Assembly: GCF_003951315.1 (NCBI RefSeq)
Contig: NZ_QLJH01000015.1
Span: forward strand, 43,653-107,652
Reading direction: 5' to 3'
DNA length: 64,000 bases
Source of the DNA: Sphingomonas sp. S-NIH.Pt15_0812
GTDB lineage: Bacteria; Pseudomonadota; Alphaproteobacteria; Sphingomonadales; Sphingomonadaceae
Shown: in pieces, positions 1 through 8,666 of the stretch
Numbering within the stretch: position 1 is the stretch's first letter
How the letters are laid out: every line of letters begins with the position of its first letter
Made by a program: the position numbers and the translations under genes
The notes under the pieces: generated by a model
Told to the model about the DNA's origin: nothing
What the model saw: only the letters and a program-made list of their open reading frames with translations
The model's database searches: none

Positions 1-2
1 CG

Positions 3-1754
3 CTCCTGTGGCAGCACCTGTTCTGGATCTTCGGCCATCCGGAGGTCTATATCGTCTTCCTGCCGTCGATCGCGCTGTTCGCGATGCTGATCCCGACCTT
101 CGCGCAGCGGCACCTGCTCGGCTATCCCTGGATCGTACTGGCGGCGGTCGGCACCGCCTTCCTGTCGTTCGGCCTGTGGGTCCACCACATGTTCGCGACC
201 GGCCTGCCCAAGATCAGCCTCGCCTTCTTCTCCGCCGCGTCCGAGGCCGTCGCCATCCCGACCGGTGTGCAGATCTTCGCCTTCATCGCCACGCTATGGG
301 CAGGCAAGGTTAAATGGTCGACGCCCCTGCTCTACGCGTCAGGAAGCCTCGCCATCTTCGTGATCGGTGGCCTGACCGGGGTGATGGTCGCGATCGCGCC
401 GTTCGACTGGCAGGCGCACGACACCTATTTCATCGTCGCGCACCTCCATTATGTGCTGATCGGCGGCACGCTCCTGCCGCTGTTCGGCGGGCTCTATTAT
501 TACTGGCCGCTGATCACCGGCAAGAAGCTGTCCGACCGGATGGGGCGCATCGCCTTCTGGATCATGTTCGTCGGCGTCAACCTGACCTTCTTCCCGATGC
601 ACCTGTCGGGGCTGGAGGGGATGCCGCGCCGGGTCTTCACCTATCCAGCGGAGCTGGGCATCGGATGGCTCAACCTCGCCTCGACCGCCGGCTCCTATCT
701 TTTTGCGGCGGGCGTATTGGTGCTGGTCGTCGACCTCGCGCTGTCGCCCACACGGCCCAAGGCGGTGCGCAATCCCTGGAACGCCGGCACGCTCGAATGG
801 CTGGCGCATCCGGACGACGAGGATTGGGGCATCCGCTCGGTCCCGCTGATCGAGAGCCGCTATCCGATCTGGGACCAGGAGGATTTCGTCGCCAAGGTCG
901 ATGAGGGCCGCTTCTTCCTGCCCGACGCCGAAGAAGGTCGGCGCGAGACGATCATCACCTCGGTGCTCGATGCCCGACCGATATCGGTGATCCGGCTGGG
1001 TACGCCGAGCGTCAAGCCGATGATCACCGCCGTGGCGCTGGGTGCGGTGTTCATCCTGACCACCTACCACCTCTATCTGCTTGCCGCCGTCAGTGGCGTG
1101 GTAACGCTCGCCTGCGTGCTGTGGTGGCTGTGGGATACGGCGGAAATCCCGGAGAAGCCGGAAAAGCCGATCGGCCATGGGATGCACATGCCGCTCTACC
1201 TATCCGGACCGGCGGCCCCCGGCTGGTGGGCGATGTTCATCACGATGATGGCGGACGCGACCGCCTTTTCGGGGCTGGTGTTCGGCTATTATTTCTACTG
1301 GACGATCCATCCCGATTTCGGCGCGGGCTTCGACGGACCCGGGGTCGCCGCCCCGCTGGTGGCCCTCGCCCTGTCGCTTGGCGGATGGGCGGCGACGCTC
1401 GTCGCGCGCGAGGTCCATGCGCGCGGGCGGGTGACGATCGCGCGGGGACTGCTGGTCACCGGTGCCGGCCTGGCGATCGCCAGCCTGTTCGCCGGGCTCC
1501 GCTGCCTGGACGGGCTCGATCCCGAGGCCAATGTCTATCCGGCGATCGTCTGGGTGCTGACGATCTGGACGGTCGTCCATGCCGCGATCGGCGCGATCAT
1601 GCAGCTCTATACGTTGGCGCGCAGCCTGGCCGGACGGATGACGCCCACCCATGATGCCGATCTGCGCAACATCACCGTCTATCATCATTTCCTCGCGCTC
1701 ACCGCCCTGGTCACCTATCTGACGATCGGCCTCTTTCCGGAGGCGGGGCTGTGA
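3..1754 (+). CDS. ctaD: Cytochrome c oxidase subunit I+III fusion (5'-truncated by window edge)
   Basis: Haem-copper oxidase that reduces O2 at the inner membrane. The reading frame is already open at base 3 and its first visible residues contain the subunit I signature GHPEVY (CuB histidine and cross-linked tyrosine), so the true start lies outside the window. The CuB pair HH (WVHHMF) and the haem a3/a ligands in AHLHYVL follow. After about 330 visible residues a charged linker leads into a second block (PGWWAMFITMMADATAF, YYFYW) that is the subunit III fold, so this is a fused I+III polypeptide as found in caa3-type oxidases. It heads four genes in a row; the next start overlaps its stop. 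Subunit II presumably lies upstream. Family assignment is firm; the exact oxidase subtype is inferred. Confidence 0.95.
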   Translation, partial: LLWQHLFWIFGHPEVYIVFLPSIALFAMLIPTFAQRHLLGYPWIVLAAVGTAFLSFGLWVHHMFATGLPKISLAFFSAASEAVAIPTGVQIFAFIATLWAGKVKWSTPLLYASGSLAIFVIGGLTGVMVAIAPFDWQAHDTYFIVAHLHYVLIGGTLLPLFGGLYYYWPLITGKKLSDRMGRIAFWIMFVGVNLTFFPMHLSGLEGMPRRVFTYPAELGIGWLNLASTAGSYLFAAGVLVLVVDLALSPTRPKAVRNPWNAGTLEWLAHPDDEDWGIRSVPLIESRYPIWDQEDFVAKVDEGRFFLPDAEEGRRETIITSVLDARPISVIRLGTPSVKPMITAVALGAVFILTTYHLYLLAAVSGVVTLACVLWWLWDTAEIPEKPEKPIGHGMHMPLYLSGPAAPGWWAMFITMMADATAFSGLVFGYYFYWTIHPDFGAGFDGPGVAAPLVALALSLGGWAATLVAREVHARGRVTIARGLLVTGAGLAIASLFAGLRCLDGLDPEANVYPAIVWVLTIWTVVHAAIGAIMQLYTLARSLAGRMTPTHDADLRNITVYHHFLALTALVTYLTIGLFPEAGL

Positions 1755-2128
1755 GGCGCTGGCTGAAGCGGGTGCATAGTCTGCGCGTCACGCTGTGGAC
1801 GCTGATCGTGCCGCCATCGGTCTGGGCGGTGCATTTCCTGTTCTCCTATCTCTGGGCGGCGGTGTCCTGCGCGAAAATCGGCCACTGGGCGCGCTTCCCG
1901 ACGGTCTTCGCGATCGGGACGGTCGTGGCGCTGGTGGTGATCCTCGTTGCCGGACTGATCGCCTGGCAACAGTCGCGCACGCCGGGCGATCCGCCGCCGC
2001 ACAGCGAGGGCACGGATATCGACCGGCTGCGCTTCCTCGCCTTCTCGACCCTGCTGCTCTCGGCACTGAGCTTCGTCGCGGTGTTGTTCACGTCGCTGCC
2101 CGTCCTGATGCTGGGGGATTGTCGATGA
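1751..2128 (+). CDS. Small membrane protein of the cytochrome oxidase operon
   Basis: A 125-residue protein with three predicted membrane segments (roughly residues 13-33, 48-68 and 92-118) and a short hydrophilic loop rich in Pro and Asp between the second and third. It starts at a GTG that overlaps the stop of the fused oxidase gene, and its own stop overlaps the next ATG, so it is translationally coupled within the oxidase operon. I do not recognise a named family. Position between the oxidase and its CtaG-type assembly factor suggests a role in oxidase assembly or as an accessory subunit; that is inference from context only. Confidence 0.85.
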   Translation: MRRWLKRVHSLRVTLWTLIVPPSVWAVHFLFSYLWAAVSCAKIGHWARFPTVFAIGTVVALVVILVAGLIAWQQSRTPGDPPPHSEGTDIDRLRFLAFSTLLLSALSFVAVLFTSLPVLMLGDCR

Positions 2129-2703
2129 CGCAGCCGGCGCTTCTCGCCGGGCTCGCCCTGCTACCCCTGGGCTGGGCGGTCAGCGGCTCGGGCATGACCG
2201 GCCATATGGCCGCCCATATGATCGCCGTCGCCGTCGCCGCGCCGCTGCTGGCGATCGGCGTCCGGGACAGTCGCTTCGATCCGGCAACGCGCTGGCCTCG
2301 GCTAGCATCGCCCCTGCCCGCCGCATTGGCGGAGGCGGTCATCGTCTGGGGCTGGCATGTTCCCGCCCTTCGCCGGCTGGCCGATCATCACCCGCTCTGG
2401 CTGGTGGTCGAGCAGGCGAGTTTCCTGGCCGCGGGCCTGCTGCTCTGGTCCGCCGTCCTCGCCCCCCGCCACCGTGCGGCCGGGGTGGCGGCGCTGCTGG
2501 TCACCTCCATGCACATGACCCTGCTCGGGGCATTGATCGGCTTGGCCCCCCGCCCGCTCTACAGCCATCACGGGGTGGACGCCCTCACCGACCAGCAGGT
2601 TTCCGGCGTGGTCATGCTGCTGGTCGGCGGTGTCGCCTATCTACTCGGCGGACTGGCGATGCTCGGCCGACTGCTCCAGACGCGAAGCGAGGTGCCCGCA
2701 TGA
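2125..2703 (+). CDS. ctaG: Cytochrome c oxidase assembly factor, caa3-type CtaG family
   Basis: A 192-residue polytopic membrane protein with histidine-rich motifs: GHMAAHM near residue 25, WGWHVP near 75 and SMHMTLLG near 130, the pattern of the caa3_CtaG family involved in copper insertion or assembly of caa3-type oxidases. The ATG overlaps the previous stop (ATGA), which decides this start over an in-frame ATG 330 bases upstream that would lie deep inside the preceding gene. The C-terminal region (YSHHG) carries further histidines. Its stop overlaps the start of the cytochrome c gene. Family match is good; the copper role is family knowledge and not something the sequence proves. Confidence 0.88.
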   Translation: MTQPALLAGLALLPLGWAVSGSGMTGHMAAHMIAVAVAAPLLAIGVRDSRFDPATRWPRLASPLPAALAEAVIVWGWHVPALRRLADHHPLWLVVEQASFLAAGLLLWSAVLAPRHRAAGVAALLVTSMHMTLLGALIGLAPRPLYSHHGVDALTDQQVSGVVMLLVGGVAYLLGGLAMLGRLLQTRSEVPA

Positions 2704-3731
2704 CGATCCGCATCACCTGGGCGCGCGCGATCGCCGCCCTGCTGGGCGTGGTGGTCGCCGGCCTGCTCTTCGCCTGGTCCGGGGTGATGAACATCGCGGC
2801 GTCCAGCGGGCATTGGCCGATCACCGACTGGTTCCTGCACTGGACGATGCGCAATTCCGTGCGCACGCATGCTGCCTTCTCCTCGCCGAGCGATCCGGCG
2901 GACGCCACTGGGCTGGTCAGCGCCGCCGGTCACTTCGCCAATGCCTGCGCCGTCTGCCACGGCGCGCCCGGGGTGAAGCCCGCGTCCGTCATGCAGGCCG
3001 CAACCCCGCCTGCCCCTGATCTGGCGGTCAATGCCCGGGAGTGGACCGACAAGCAGCTGTTCTGGATCCTCCAGCACGGCGTCAAATATACCGGCATGCC
3101 CGCCTGGGCGGTGCGGGACCGGCAGGACGAGGTGCGGCGCATGGTCGCCTTCGTCCGTCGCCTGCCCGGCATGACGCCCGCGCAATATCGCGCGCTGGTC
3201 AATGAGGCGGAGCCAGCGACCGATCTGGGCACCTGCACCGGCTGTCACGGCGCGGATGGACGCGGACGCGGCGCGCCGGACGTCCCGGTGCTGGGCGGCC
3301 AGGACCCCGCCTATCTGCTCGCCGCGCTGCAAGGCTATGCCAGCGGCCGGCGCTCCAGCGCGGTGATGCAGCAGGTCGCGATGCGGATGGAGCCGGCGGA
3401 GATGGTCGCCGCCGCCCGCCGCTTCGCCGCGATGCCCGGCCTGGACACCCCACCCGCCGGCGGCGATGCCGCCGCGGCACGGATCGTGGCGCGAGGAATG
3501 CCCGAGCGCCAGCTGCCGGCCTGCGCCAGCTGCCATGCGCCGGGCAAGCCCTATCCGGTCATCGCCGGCCAGCGTGCCGCCTATATCGCCCAACGCCTGC
3601 GCCATTGGCACGGCGACGAGACGGTGGTGGATGCACGCAAGAGCCAGGCGACCATGCCGGTCATTGCCCGCCGCATCCCGGAGGAGATGATCGATCCCCT
3701 GGCCCGCTATCTCGCCGGTTCGACGCGCTGA
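2700..3731 (+). CDS. Membrane-anchored three-haem cytochrome c
   Basis: A 343-residue c-type cytochrome with one N-terminal membrane anchor (about residues 9-27) and three CXXCH haem-binding motifs: CAVCH at 83-87, CTGCH at 179-183 and CASCH at 275-279. Spacing of about 96 residues between motifs indicates three consecutive cytochrome c domains facing the periplasm. It ends the oxidase operon and overlaps the preceding gene by ATGA, so it is probably an electron donor to the fused oxidase. Similar multi-haem proteins also occur as cytochrome subunits of alcohol or aldehyde dehydrogenases; context favours the oxidase. Its last 25 bases overlap the 3' end of the convergent exporter gene. Confidence 0.92.
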   Translation: MTIRITWARAIAALLGVVVAGLLFAWSGVMNIAASSGHWPITDWFLHWTMRNSVRTHAAFSSPSDPADATGLVSAAGHFANACAVCHGAPGVKPASVMQAATPPAPDLAVNAREWTDKQLFWILQHGVKYTGMPAWAVRDRQDEVRRMVAFVRRLPGMTPAQYRALVNEAEPATDLGTCTGCHGADGRGRGAPDVPVLGGQDPAYLLAALQGYASGRRSSAVMQQVAMRMEPAEMVAAARRFAAMPGLDTPPAGGDAAAARIVARGMPERQLPACASCHAPGKPYPVIAGQRAAYIAQRLRHWHGDETVVDARKSQATMPVIARRIPEEMIDPLARYLAGSTR

Positions 3732-4954
3732 TGCCGCGCCTGGAAGAGCCGGCCGCCTTCGGTCCATAGCACCACGCCCAGCACCGCGACGCCGATCGCC
3801 AGATAGCCGAGCGCCAGCGGCGTGGTGGTGCCGTTATAGGATTGGCCGATCAGCGAGCCGACGATCACCGCGCCGACGCTGCCGATGAACCCCTGGATCG
3901 AGGAGGCGGTGCCGGCGATATGGCCGACCGGCTCCATCGCCATCGCGCCGAAATTGGAGCCGCACAGGCCGATGCAGGTCATGCTGAGCGCCTGGAAGAC
4001 CATATAGGTCCAGAGAGTCTCCTGGCCCACGCCGATCACCATCAAGTGCAGCACCGACAAGGTGATCAGCGCCAGCACCGCCGACTGCGAGATCAGCCGC
4101 GTCCCCAGTCGCTCGACCAGCCGGCTGTTGGCGAAGGACGCGCATCCCATCGAGAAGGCGCAGGCCGCGAACAGGAGGGTGAACCGCTCGCCCGCGCCGA
4201 ACTCGTCGACGAAGATCTGCTGCGCCGAAGAGACGAAGGCGATGATGCCGCCAAAGGTGATCGCCGCCGCCACCGCATAGCCGAGCGAGAAGCGGTTGGT
4301 CAGGGTCAGGCGATAGGCCGCGCCGATATTGGCGAACGACAGCGCCGAGCGACGCTCGACCGGCAACGACTCCGGCAGGCGCGCAGCCGACCAGGCGAGG
4401 ACGAAGGCCGCAAATCCAGCCAACGCATAGAAGATGAAGCGCCAGGGGCCGAACGCCAGCAAGCCCTGTCCCAGCGTCGGTGCCAGGATCGGCACCAGGA
4501 AGAAGATCATCTGCGCGACCGACAGGGTCCGCGCCATCTGGCGTCCGGTGAACTGATCGCGCACGATCGCGACCGCCAGCACACGGGTCGACGCGGACAT
4601 CAGGCCCTGCAGCATCCGCGCGCCGAGCAGCGCCGCGAAGGTCTGCGAACTCGCCGCGAAGATGCTGGCGCAGACGAAGCCGGCGAGCGTGACCAGCAGG
4701 ATCGGTCGTCGTCCGTAGCGATCCGCCAACGGGCCATAGACGAGCTGGCCCGTGCCGAACCCGAGCATATAGACGGTGATGATCCATTGCCGGTGATTGG
4801 CCGTGGCGACGCCGAGCTGGCGACCGATATCGGCGAGCGCGGGCAGCATCAGGTCGACGCCCAGCGCATTCACCGCCATCAGCGCCGCGACGAAGGCGAC
4901 GAATTCATGGCGGTGCATCGGGGACTTGATTGCGGAAGACGGCATGGCCGCCAC
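3707..4954 (-). CDS. Bcr/CflA-family multidrug MFS transporter
   Basis: A 415-residue major facilitator with 12 predicted membrane helices. The signature of drug:H+ antiporters is present after the second helix: GQLVYGPLADRYGRRPILL around residues 68-86, with the early acidic residue in GVDLMLPAL. This matches the Bcr/CflA group that exports bicyclomycin, chloramphenicol-like drugs or sulfonamides. The chosen ATG gives a short extra N-terminus; a second ATG 12 codons in (MHRHEFVAF) would place the first helix nearer the start and may be the real one. Transcribed alone, convergent with the oxidase operon, with a 25-base 3' overlap. Confidence 0.9.
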   Translation of the reverse strand: MAAMPSSAIKSPMHRHEFVAFVAALMAVNALGVDLMLPALADIGRQLGVATANHRQWIITVYMLGFGTGQLVYGPLADRYGRRPILLVTLAGFVCASIFAASSQTFAALLGARMLQGLMSASTRVLAVAIVRDQFTGRQMARTLSVAQMIFFLVPILAPTLGQGLLAFGPWRFIFYALAGFAAFVLAWSAARLPESLPVERRSALSFANIGAAYRLTLTNRFSLGYAVAAAITFGGIIAFVSSAQQIFVDEFGAGERFTLLFAACAFSMGCASFANSRLVERLGTRLISQSAVLALITLSVLHLMVIGVGQETLWTYMVFQALSMTCIGLCGSNFGAMAMEPVGHIAGTASSIQGFIGSVGAVIVGSLIGQSYNGTTTPLALGYLAIGVAVLGVVLWTEGGRLFQARHQRVEPAR

Positions 4955-5045
4955 TTAGGGCCATGACGCTGACGTTTCCACCTCTCCCGTCATATGCGGC
5001 GAAAGCGGGGTTCCGCCTGTACGGTCGCGTCTCCGATCGCCGGTC

Positions 5046-6818
5046 CTATTTCTCCAGGCCGTAGCGCACCGCCCGCTTGCCGATGTGCGGGTCGATGGCC
5101 AGCGCCGCCGTGCGGTCGGCAGCGGCCTGTTCGGTCCGCCCGGCCCGCTCCGCGGCGATGGACCGGGAATAGAGCATCCAGGCGTTATGCGGGCTGGCCT
5201 TCACCGCCGCGTCGTAATCCGTCAGCGCCGTGTCCAGCCGATTGAGCTTCAGGTTCACCAATCCCCGGCTGTCGAGATAGTTGGCCATGGCCGGCCGCAG
5301 CCTTATCGCGGTGTTGCAGTCGGACAGCGCCTTTTCCAGATCGCGGCCGAGGATCGCCCGCGCCCAGCATCGCCCGTTATAGGCGACCGCGCGATCGGCA
5401 TCCTCGCCATGCAGCTTGAGCCATGCGTCGTAATTCACGATCGCGGCTTCGGGCTTGTCGAGGCTGTTGTAGAATCCCGCCAGGCGAAGCCGCCGGTCCG
5501 ATCCCGGCGCCAGCAGCTTGTCCGCCGCCGCCACGTCCTCCGCCGCCCCTTGCGGATCGCGATTGGCGAGGCGGAGCGACGCACGGCTCAAGCGGATGTC
5601 CGGGTCGTTCGGCATCAGCGTCGCCGCCTTGTCGAGGTCAGCCGCCGCCAGCAGCAATTGCCGGTTCGCCAGCCGCGCCTGTGCGCGCAGCACCAGGAAG
5701 CGGCCCTCGCTCGGCGCCATCGCCACCGCCTTGTCGAAATCGGCCAGCCCCTCCTGCATCCGGTGCGCGGACATATGGACCGCGCCCCGCCGGGCGAAAC
5801 CCTCGGCATCGGTCGGTTCGGCTGCCTTATCGGTCAGGTCCAGCGCCTCGCCCGTGGTGGTTCGCGCGCCGGACGGACGGAGGCCGAACACGGCCCCGCC
5901 CTCATAGGTCATGTAGAGCCTGTGCTGCACGTTCGAGACGAACACCCGGTGCGTCAGGAAGAAGTCGAAGCCGATCAGCATGTCGACATCCATGTGGATG
6001 TCGGAAATGCGCAACTTGGGCCGCGGCACGATCTCGCCGCCCAGATCGATCCGGTCGAAGGGCGCGAGCCAGGTCGAAACCTCCTTCGACCCCAGGCCGC
6101 TGCTCCGCCCGACCGCCACGACGCCGGGACTCTGCGGCGTGATGCCGGCGCGCTTGGCGGCCGACAGCGTCATGACGCTCGTCTGCGCACCGGTGTCGAA
6201 CGCGGCGCGCAGCTTCACCCCATTGACCAGCACGGTCGCGATCGTGTGCGGCTTCCAGGGGCCGGTATCGCCGGTTTCCAGCTTCAGCGTCGAGAAGGGC
6301 TTCCCATTGGCCCAATAGGCCAGCGCCATGTCGTTGCAGCCCTGGACCTTCATCAGTCGGACCATGCCGTGCGGCAGGTCATATTCCACGTCCGCCAGGC
6401 CGAGGATGTTCTGACCGATCAATCCGGCGCTGCCGGTGTCGGTCCCGGCGACGATGAAGTCGACCTTGGGCAAGGCGATGCCCGCCAGCGAGAAGTTGCG
6501 CGCCACCGCCGCGCTGGCGGTCGCGTCCCCATTCACCCCCTTGACGCGGAACCAGGGCGGCAGGGCCTCATCCTCCAGCTTGAACTCGGCCGCCGTCGCG
6601 CGGGAAATCGTGCTGTAGAAAGCGCCGCTGTCGAGGATGAACTGCGTCGGCCGGTCGCCGAATTTGGCCTGCACCATCGCGCGCTGCCCGATCAGCGTCA
6701 CTGGAATTTCCGCGATCTTGCCGACCTTGCACGCCGCCAGCGCCGGACTGGCGAGGGTCAAGGCCAGCGCCGCGCTTCCCGTTCCGATCGTCCACCGTCG
6801 CCGACCACGCATCGCCAT
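5046..6818 (-). CDS. Exported retropepsin-like aspartic protease with C-terminal TPR repeats
   Basis: A 590-residue protein starting with a signal peptide (MAMRGRRRWT, hydrophobic core, cleavage near ALA-AC at about residue 29). Two aspartic-protease-type domains follow: ILDSGAFYST with Asp63 and AAFDTGAQTS with Asp208, each followed by the hydrophobic strand expected of retropepsin/gag-asp folds. From about residue 330 to the end there are tandem TPR-like helices (for example FNSLDKPEAAIVNYDAW, YDAAVKASPHNAW). An upstream in-frame start exists but the ATG at 6818 is preceded by GGGGTGGGG and gives a clean signal peptide. The cell location is periplasmic or outer envelope by inference. Related sphingomonad proteins exist, but no substrate is known to me. 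It stands alone on the minus strand. Confidence 0.88.
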   Translation of the reverse strand: MAMRGRRRWTIGTGSAALALTLASPALAACKVGKIAEIPVTLIGQRAMVQAKFGDRPTQFILDSGAFYSTISRATAAEFKLEDEALPPWFRVKGVNGDATASAAVARNFSLAGIALPKVDFIVAGTDTGSAGLIGQNILGLADVEYDLPHGMVRLMKVQGCNDMALAYWANGKPFSTLKLETGDTGPWKPHTIATVLVNGVKLRAAFDTGAQTSVMTLSAAKRAGITPQSPGVVAVGRSSGLGSKEVSTWLAPFDRIDLGGEIVPRPKLRISDIHMDVDMLIGFDFFLTHRVFVSNVQHRLYMTYEGGAVFGLRPSGARTTTGEALDLTDKAAEPTDAEGFARRGAVHMSAHRMQEGLADFDKAVAMAPSEGRFLVLRAQARLANRQLLLAAADLDKAATLMPNDPDIRLSRASLRLANRDPQGAAEDVAAADKLLAPGSDRRLRLAGFYNSLDKPEAAIVNYDAWLKLHGEDADRAVAYNGRCWARAILGRDLEKALSDCNTAIRLRPAMANYLDSRGLVNLKLNRLDTALTDYDAAVKASPHNAWMLYSRSIAAERAGRTEQAAADRTAALAIDPHIGKRAVRYGLEK

Positions 6819-7060
6819 CCCCCACCCCGATACATGCCACCATAGCCCGCCTGGCGTGACGAAGGGGAGACGCCGATCCGACAATTTCGTCACCAAAACG
6901 GTCGTAACGGCCGACTGGATTGATGTTGAGCGGGGTTCATTGTCGCATTGAGGATTATCGCGGGTTCTTTGGTCGCGCACGCGCGTTCAAGACGCTAACA
7001 CCGATTTGCCGTTCCACCATCTCTACCGGGTCAGAGCCGGTCGCAAAGGAAGATCGATCC

Positions 7061-7714
7061 ATGTCCGACAGGTCTGATCCGGCCGTCTCGCGTCGCGGCG
7101 TGCTGACCGGTGGCGCGGCGACCGCCGTCGTCGTCGCCGCTCCGGTTGGCGCCGCGCCGCTCCCTCCCCGTCCCGTAAAGGCCAAACCGATGATGCCGGT
7201 CCGCTTCACGGTGAATGGCGAAAGCCAATCGCTGACCCTCGACCCCCGCACCACCCTGCTCGACGCATTGCGCGAGCATCTGCACCTGACCGGCACGAAG
7301 AAGGGCTGCGACCATGGCCAGTGCGGCGCCTGCACCGTGCTGGTCGACGGCGTCCGCATCAATTCCTGCTTGTCGCTCGCGGTGATGCACGAAGGCGACG
7401 CCATCACCACGATCGAGGGGCTCGGCACGACCGAGGCGCTGCACCCGATGCAGGCCGCCTTCATCAAGCATGATGGCTATCAGTGCGGCTATTGCACGCC
7501 GGGGCAGATCTGCTCGGCGGTGGCGGTGCTGGACGAGATCAAGCGCGGCGTGCCCAGCCACGTCCAGGCCGACGTCGCCGCCCGCCCGCAGGTCAGCAAC
7601 ATCGAGATGCGCGAGCGGATGAGCGGCAATATCTGTCGTTGCGGCGCCTATTCCAATATCGCCGAGGCCATGGCCGAGGTCGCGGGCGGTGCCGCCAAGG
7701 AGGATCGGGCATGA
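7061..7714 (+). CDS. paoA: Periplasmic aldehyde oxidoreductase, 2Fe-2S subunit (PaoA-like)
   Basis: A 217-residue iron-sulfur subunit of a xanthine-oxidase-family enzyme. It opens with a twin-arginine signal (SRRGVLTGG), so the assembled complex is likely exported folded to the periplasm. Cysteine pattern [13 protein letters not shown]...NSC binds the plant-ferredoxin-type cluster and CGYCTPGQ...NICRCGAY binds the second 2Fe-2S cluster. The start is set by the Tat motif and by AAGGA ten bases upstream; an earlier in-frame ATG exists but adds an unrelated N-terminus. The stop overlaps the next ATG. Gene order FeS, FAD, molybdopterin equals E. coli paoABC (yagTSR). Aldehyde substrate is inferred from that similarity. 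Confidence 0.93.
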   Translation: MSDRSDPAVSRRGVLTGGAATAVVVAAPVGAAPLPPRPVKAKPMMPVRFTVNGESQSLTLDPRTTLLDALREHLHLTGTKKGCDHGQCGACTVLVDGVRINSCLSLAVMHEGDAITTIEGLGTTEALHPMQAAFIKHDGYQCGYCTPGQICSAVAVLDEIKRGVPSHVQADVAARPQVSNIEMRERMSGNICRCGAYSNIAEAMAEVAGGAAKEDRA

Positions 7715-8661
7715 AGGCCTTCACCTATGAGCGCGCGACCGATGCGGTCGCCGCGGCCCGCGCGGTCGCCGGTCAGCCCGGGGCCAAGTTCATCGCCGGC
7801 GGCACCAACCTGCTCGACCTGATGAAGATCGAGGTGGAGACGCCCACCCATCTGGTCGATGTCCAGGATCTCGGCTTCGACAAGATCGAGAAGACGAAGG
7901 CAGGCGGCCTGCGCATCGGCGCGCTGGTCACCAATACCGATCTGGCCGCGGACGAGCGTGTGCGCCGCGACTATGCGGTCCTGACGCGTGCGATCGTCGC
8001 GGGCGCGAGCGGCCAGTTGCGCAACAAGGCCTCGACCGCCGGCAACCTGCTGCAACGGACCCGCTGCCCCTATTTCTACGACACCAACATGGCGTGCAAC
8101 AAGCGCAAGCCGGGGTCGGGCTGCGCGGCGATCGGCGGCTATTCGCGCCAGCTGGGCGTGATCGGGGTCAGCAATGCCTGCATCGCGACCTTCCCCGGCG
8201 ACATGGCGGTGGCGATGCGCGTGCTGGACGCGGTGATCGAGACGGTGGACGGCAGCGGACAGCGCCGCTCCATTCCGATCGCTGATTTCCACCGGCTGTG
8301 GGGCGACCATCCCGAACAGGACACGGTGCTGAAGCCAGGCGAGCTGATCACGGCCGTGACCCTGCCCAAGCCGATCGGCGGCAAGCATTTCTACGAGAAG
8401 GTGCGGGACCGTGCCTCCTATGCCTATGCGCTGGTGTCGGTCGCGGCGGTGATCCAGCCCGACGGCACGGGTCGCGTCGCCTTTGGCGGCGTCGCCCCCA
8501 GGCCATGGCGCGTGGAGGCGGCGGAAGCGCTGCTGCCGCAAGGCGCCGCCGCCGTTACCGGACGTGCCTTCCAGGGTGCGACACCGACCAAGGACAATGC
8601 GTTCAAGCTGCCGCTCGCTACCCGCGCGCTGGCCGCCGTGATCGCCGAGAGCAAGGGCTGA
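7711..8661 (+). CDS. paoB: Aldehyde oxidoreductase, FAD-binding subunit (PaoB-like)
   Basis: A 316-residue FAD subunit of the molybdenum hydroxylase family. The FAD-binding segment [15 protein letters not shown] is at about residues 26-40 and the C-terminal CO-dehydrogenase flavoprotein domain follows. Between about 110 and 160 it has the extra cysteines described for PaoB, which there carry a 4Fe-4S cluster: [21 protein letters not shown] and SNAC in this protein. The ATG overlaps the stop of the FeS-subunit gene, which fixes this start against a longer in-frame reading. Translationally coupled within the operon. Confidence 0.93.
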   Translation: MKAFTYERATDAVAAARAVAGQPGAKFIAGGTNLLDLMKIEVETPTHLVDVQDLGFDKIEKTKAGGLRIGALVTNTDLAADERVRRDYAVLTRAIVAGASGQLRNKASTAGNLLQRTRCPYFYDTNMACNKRKPGSGCAAIGGYSRQLGVIGVSNACIATFPGDMAVAMRVLDAVIETVDGSGQRRSIPIADFHRLWGDHPEQDTVLKPGELITAVTLPKPIGGKHFYEKVRDRASYAYALVSVAAVIQPDGTGRVAFGGVAPRPWRVEAAEALLPQGAAAVTGRAFQGATPTKDNAFKLPLATRALAAVIAESKG

Positions 8662-8666
8662 CCGCC

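Noticed and set aside
1795..2124. 110-codon upstream extension of the CtaG-type gene
   Set aside because: It overlaps the coupled 125-residue gene completely, and the ATG overlapping its stop gives the normal family N-terminus.
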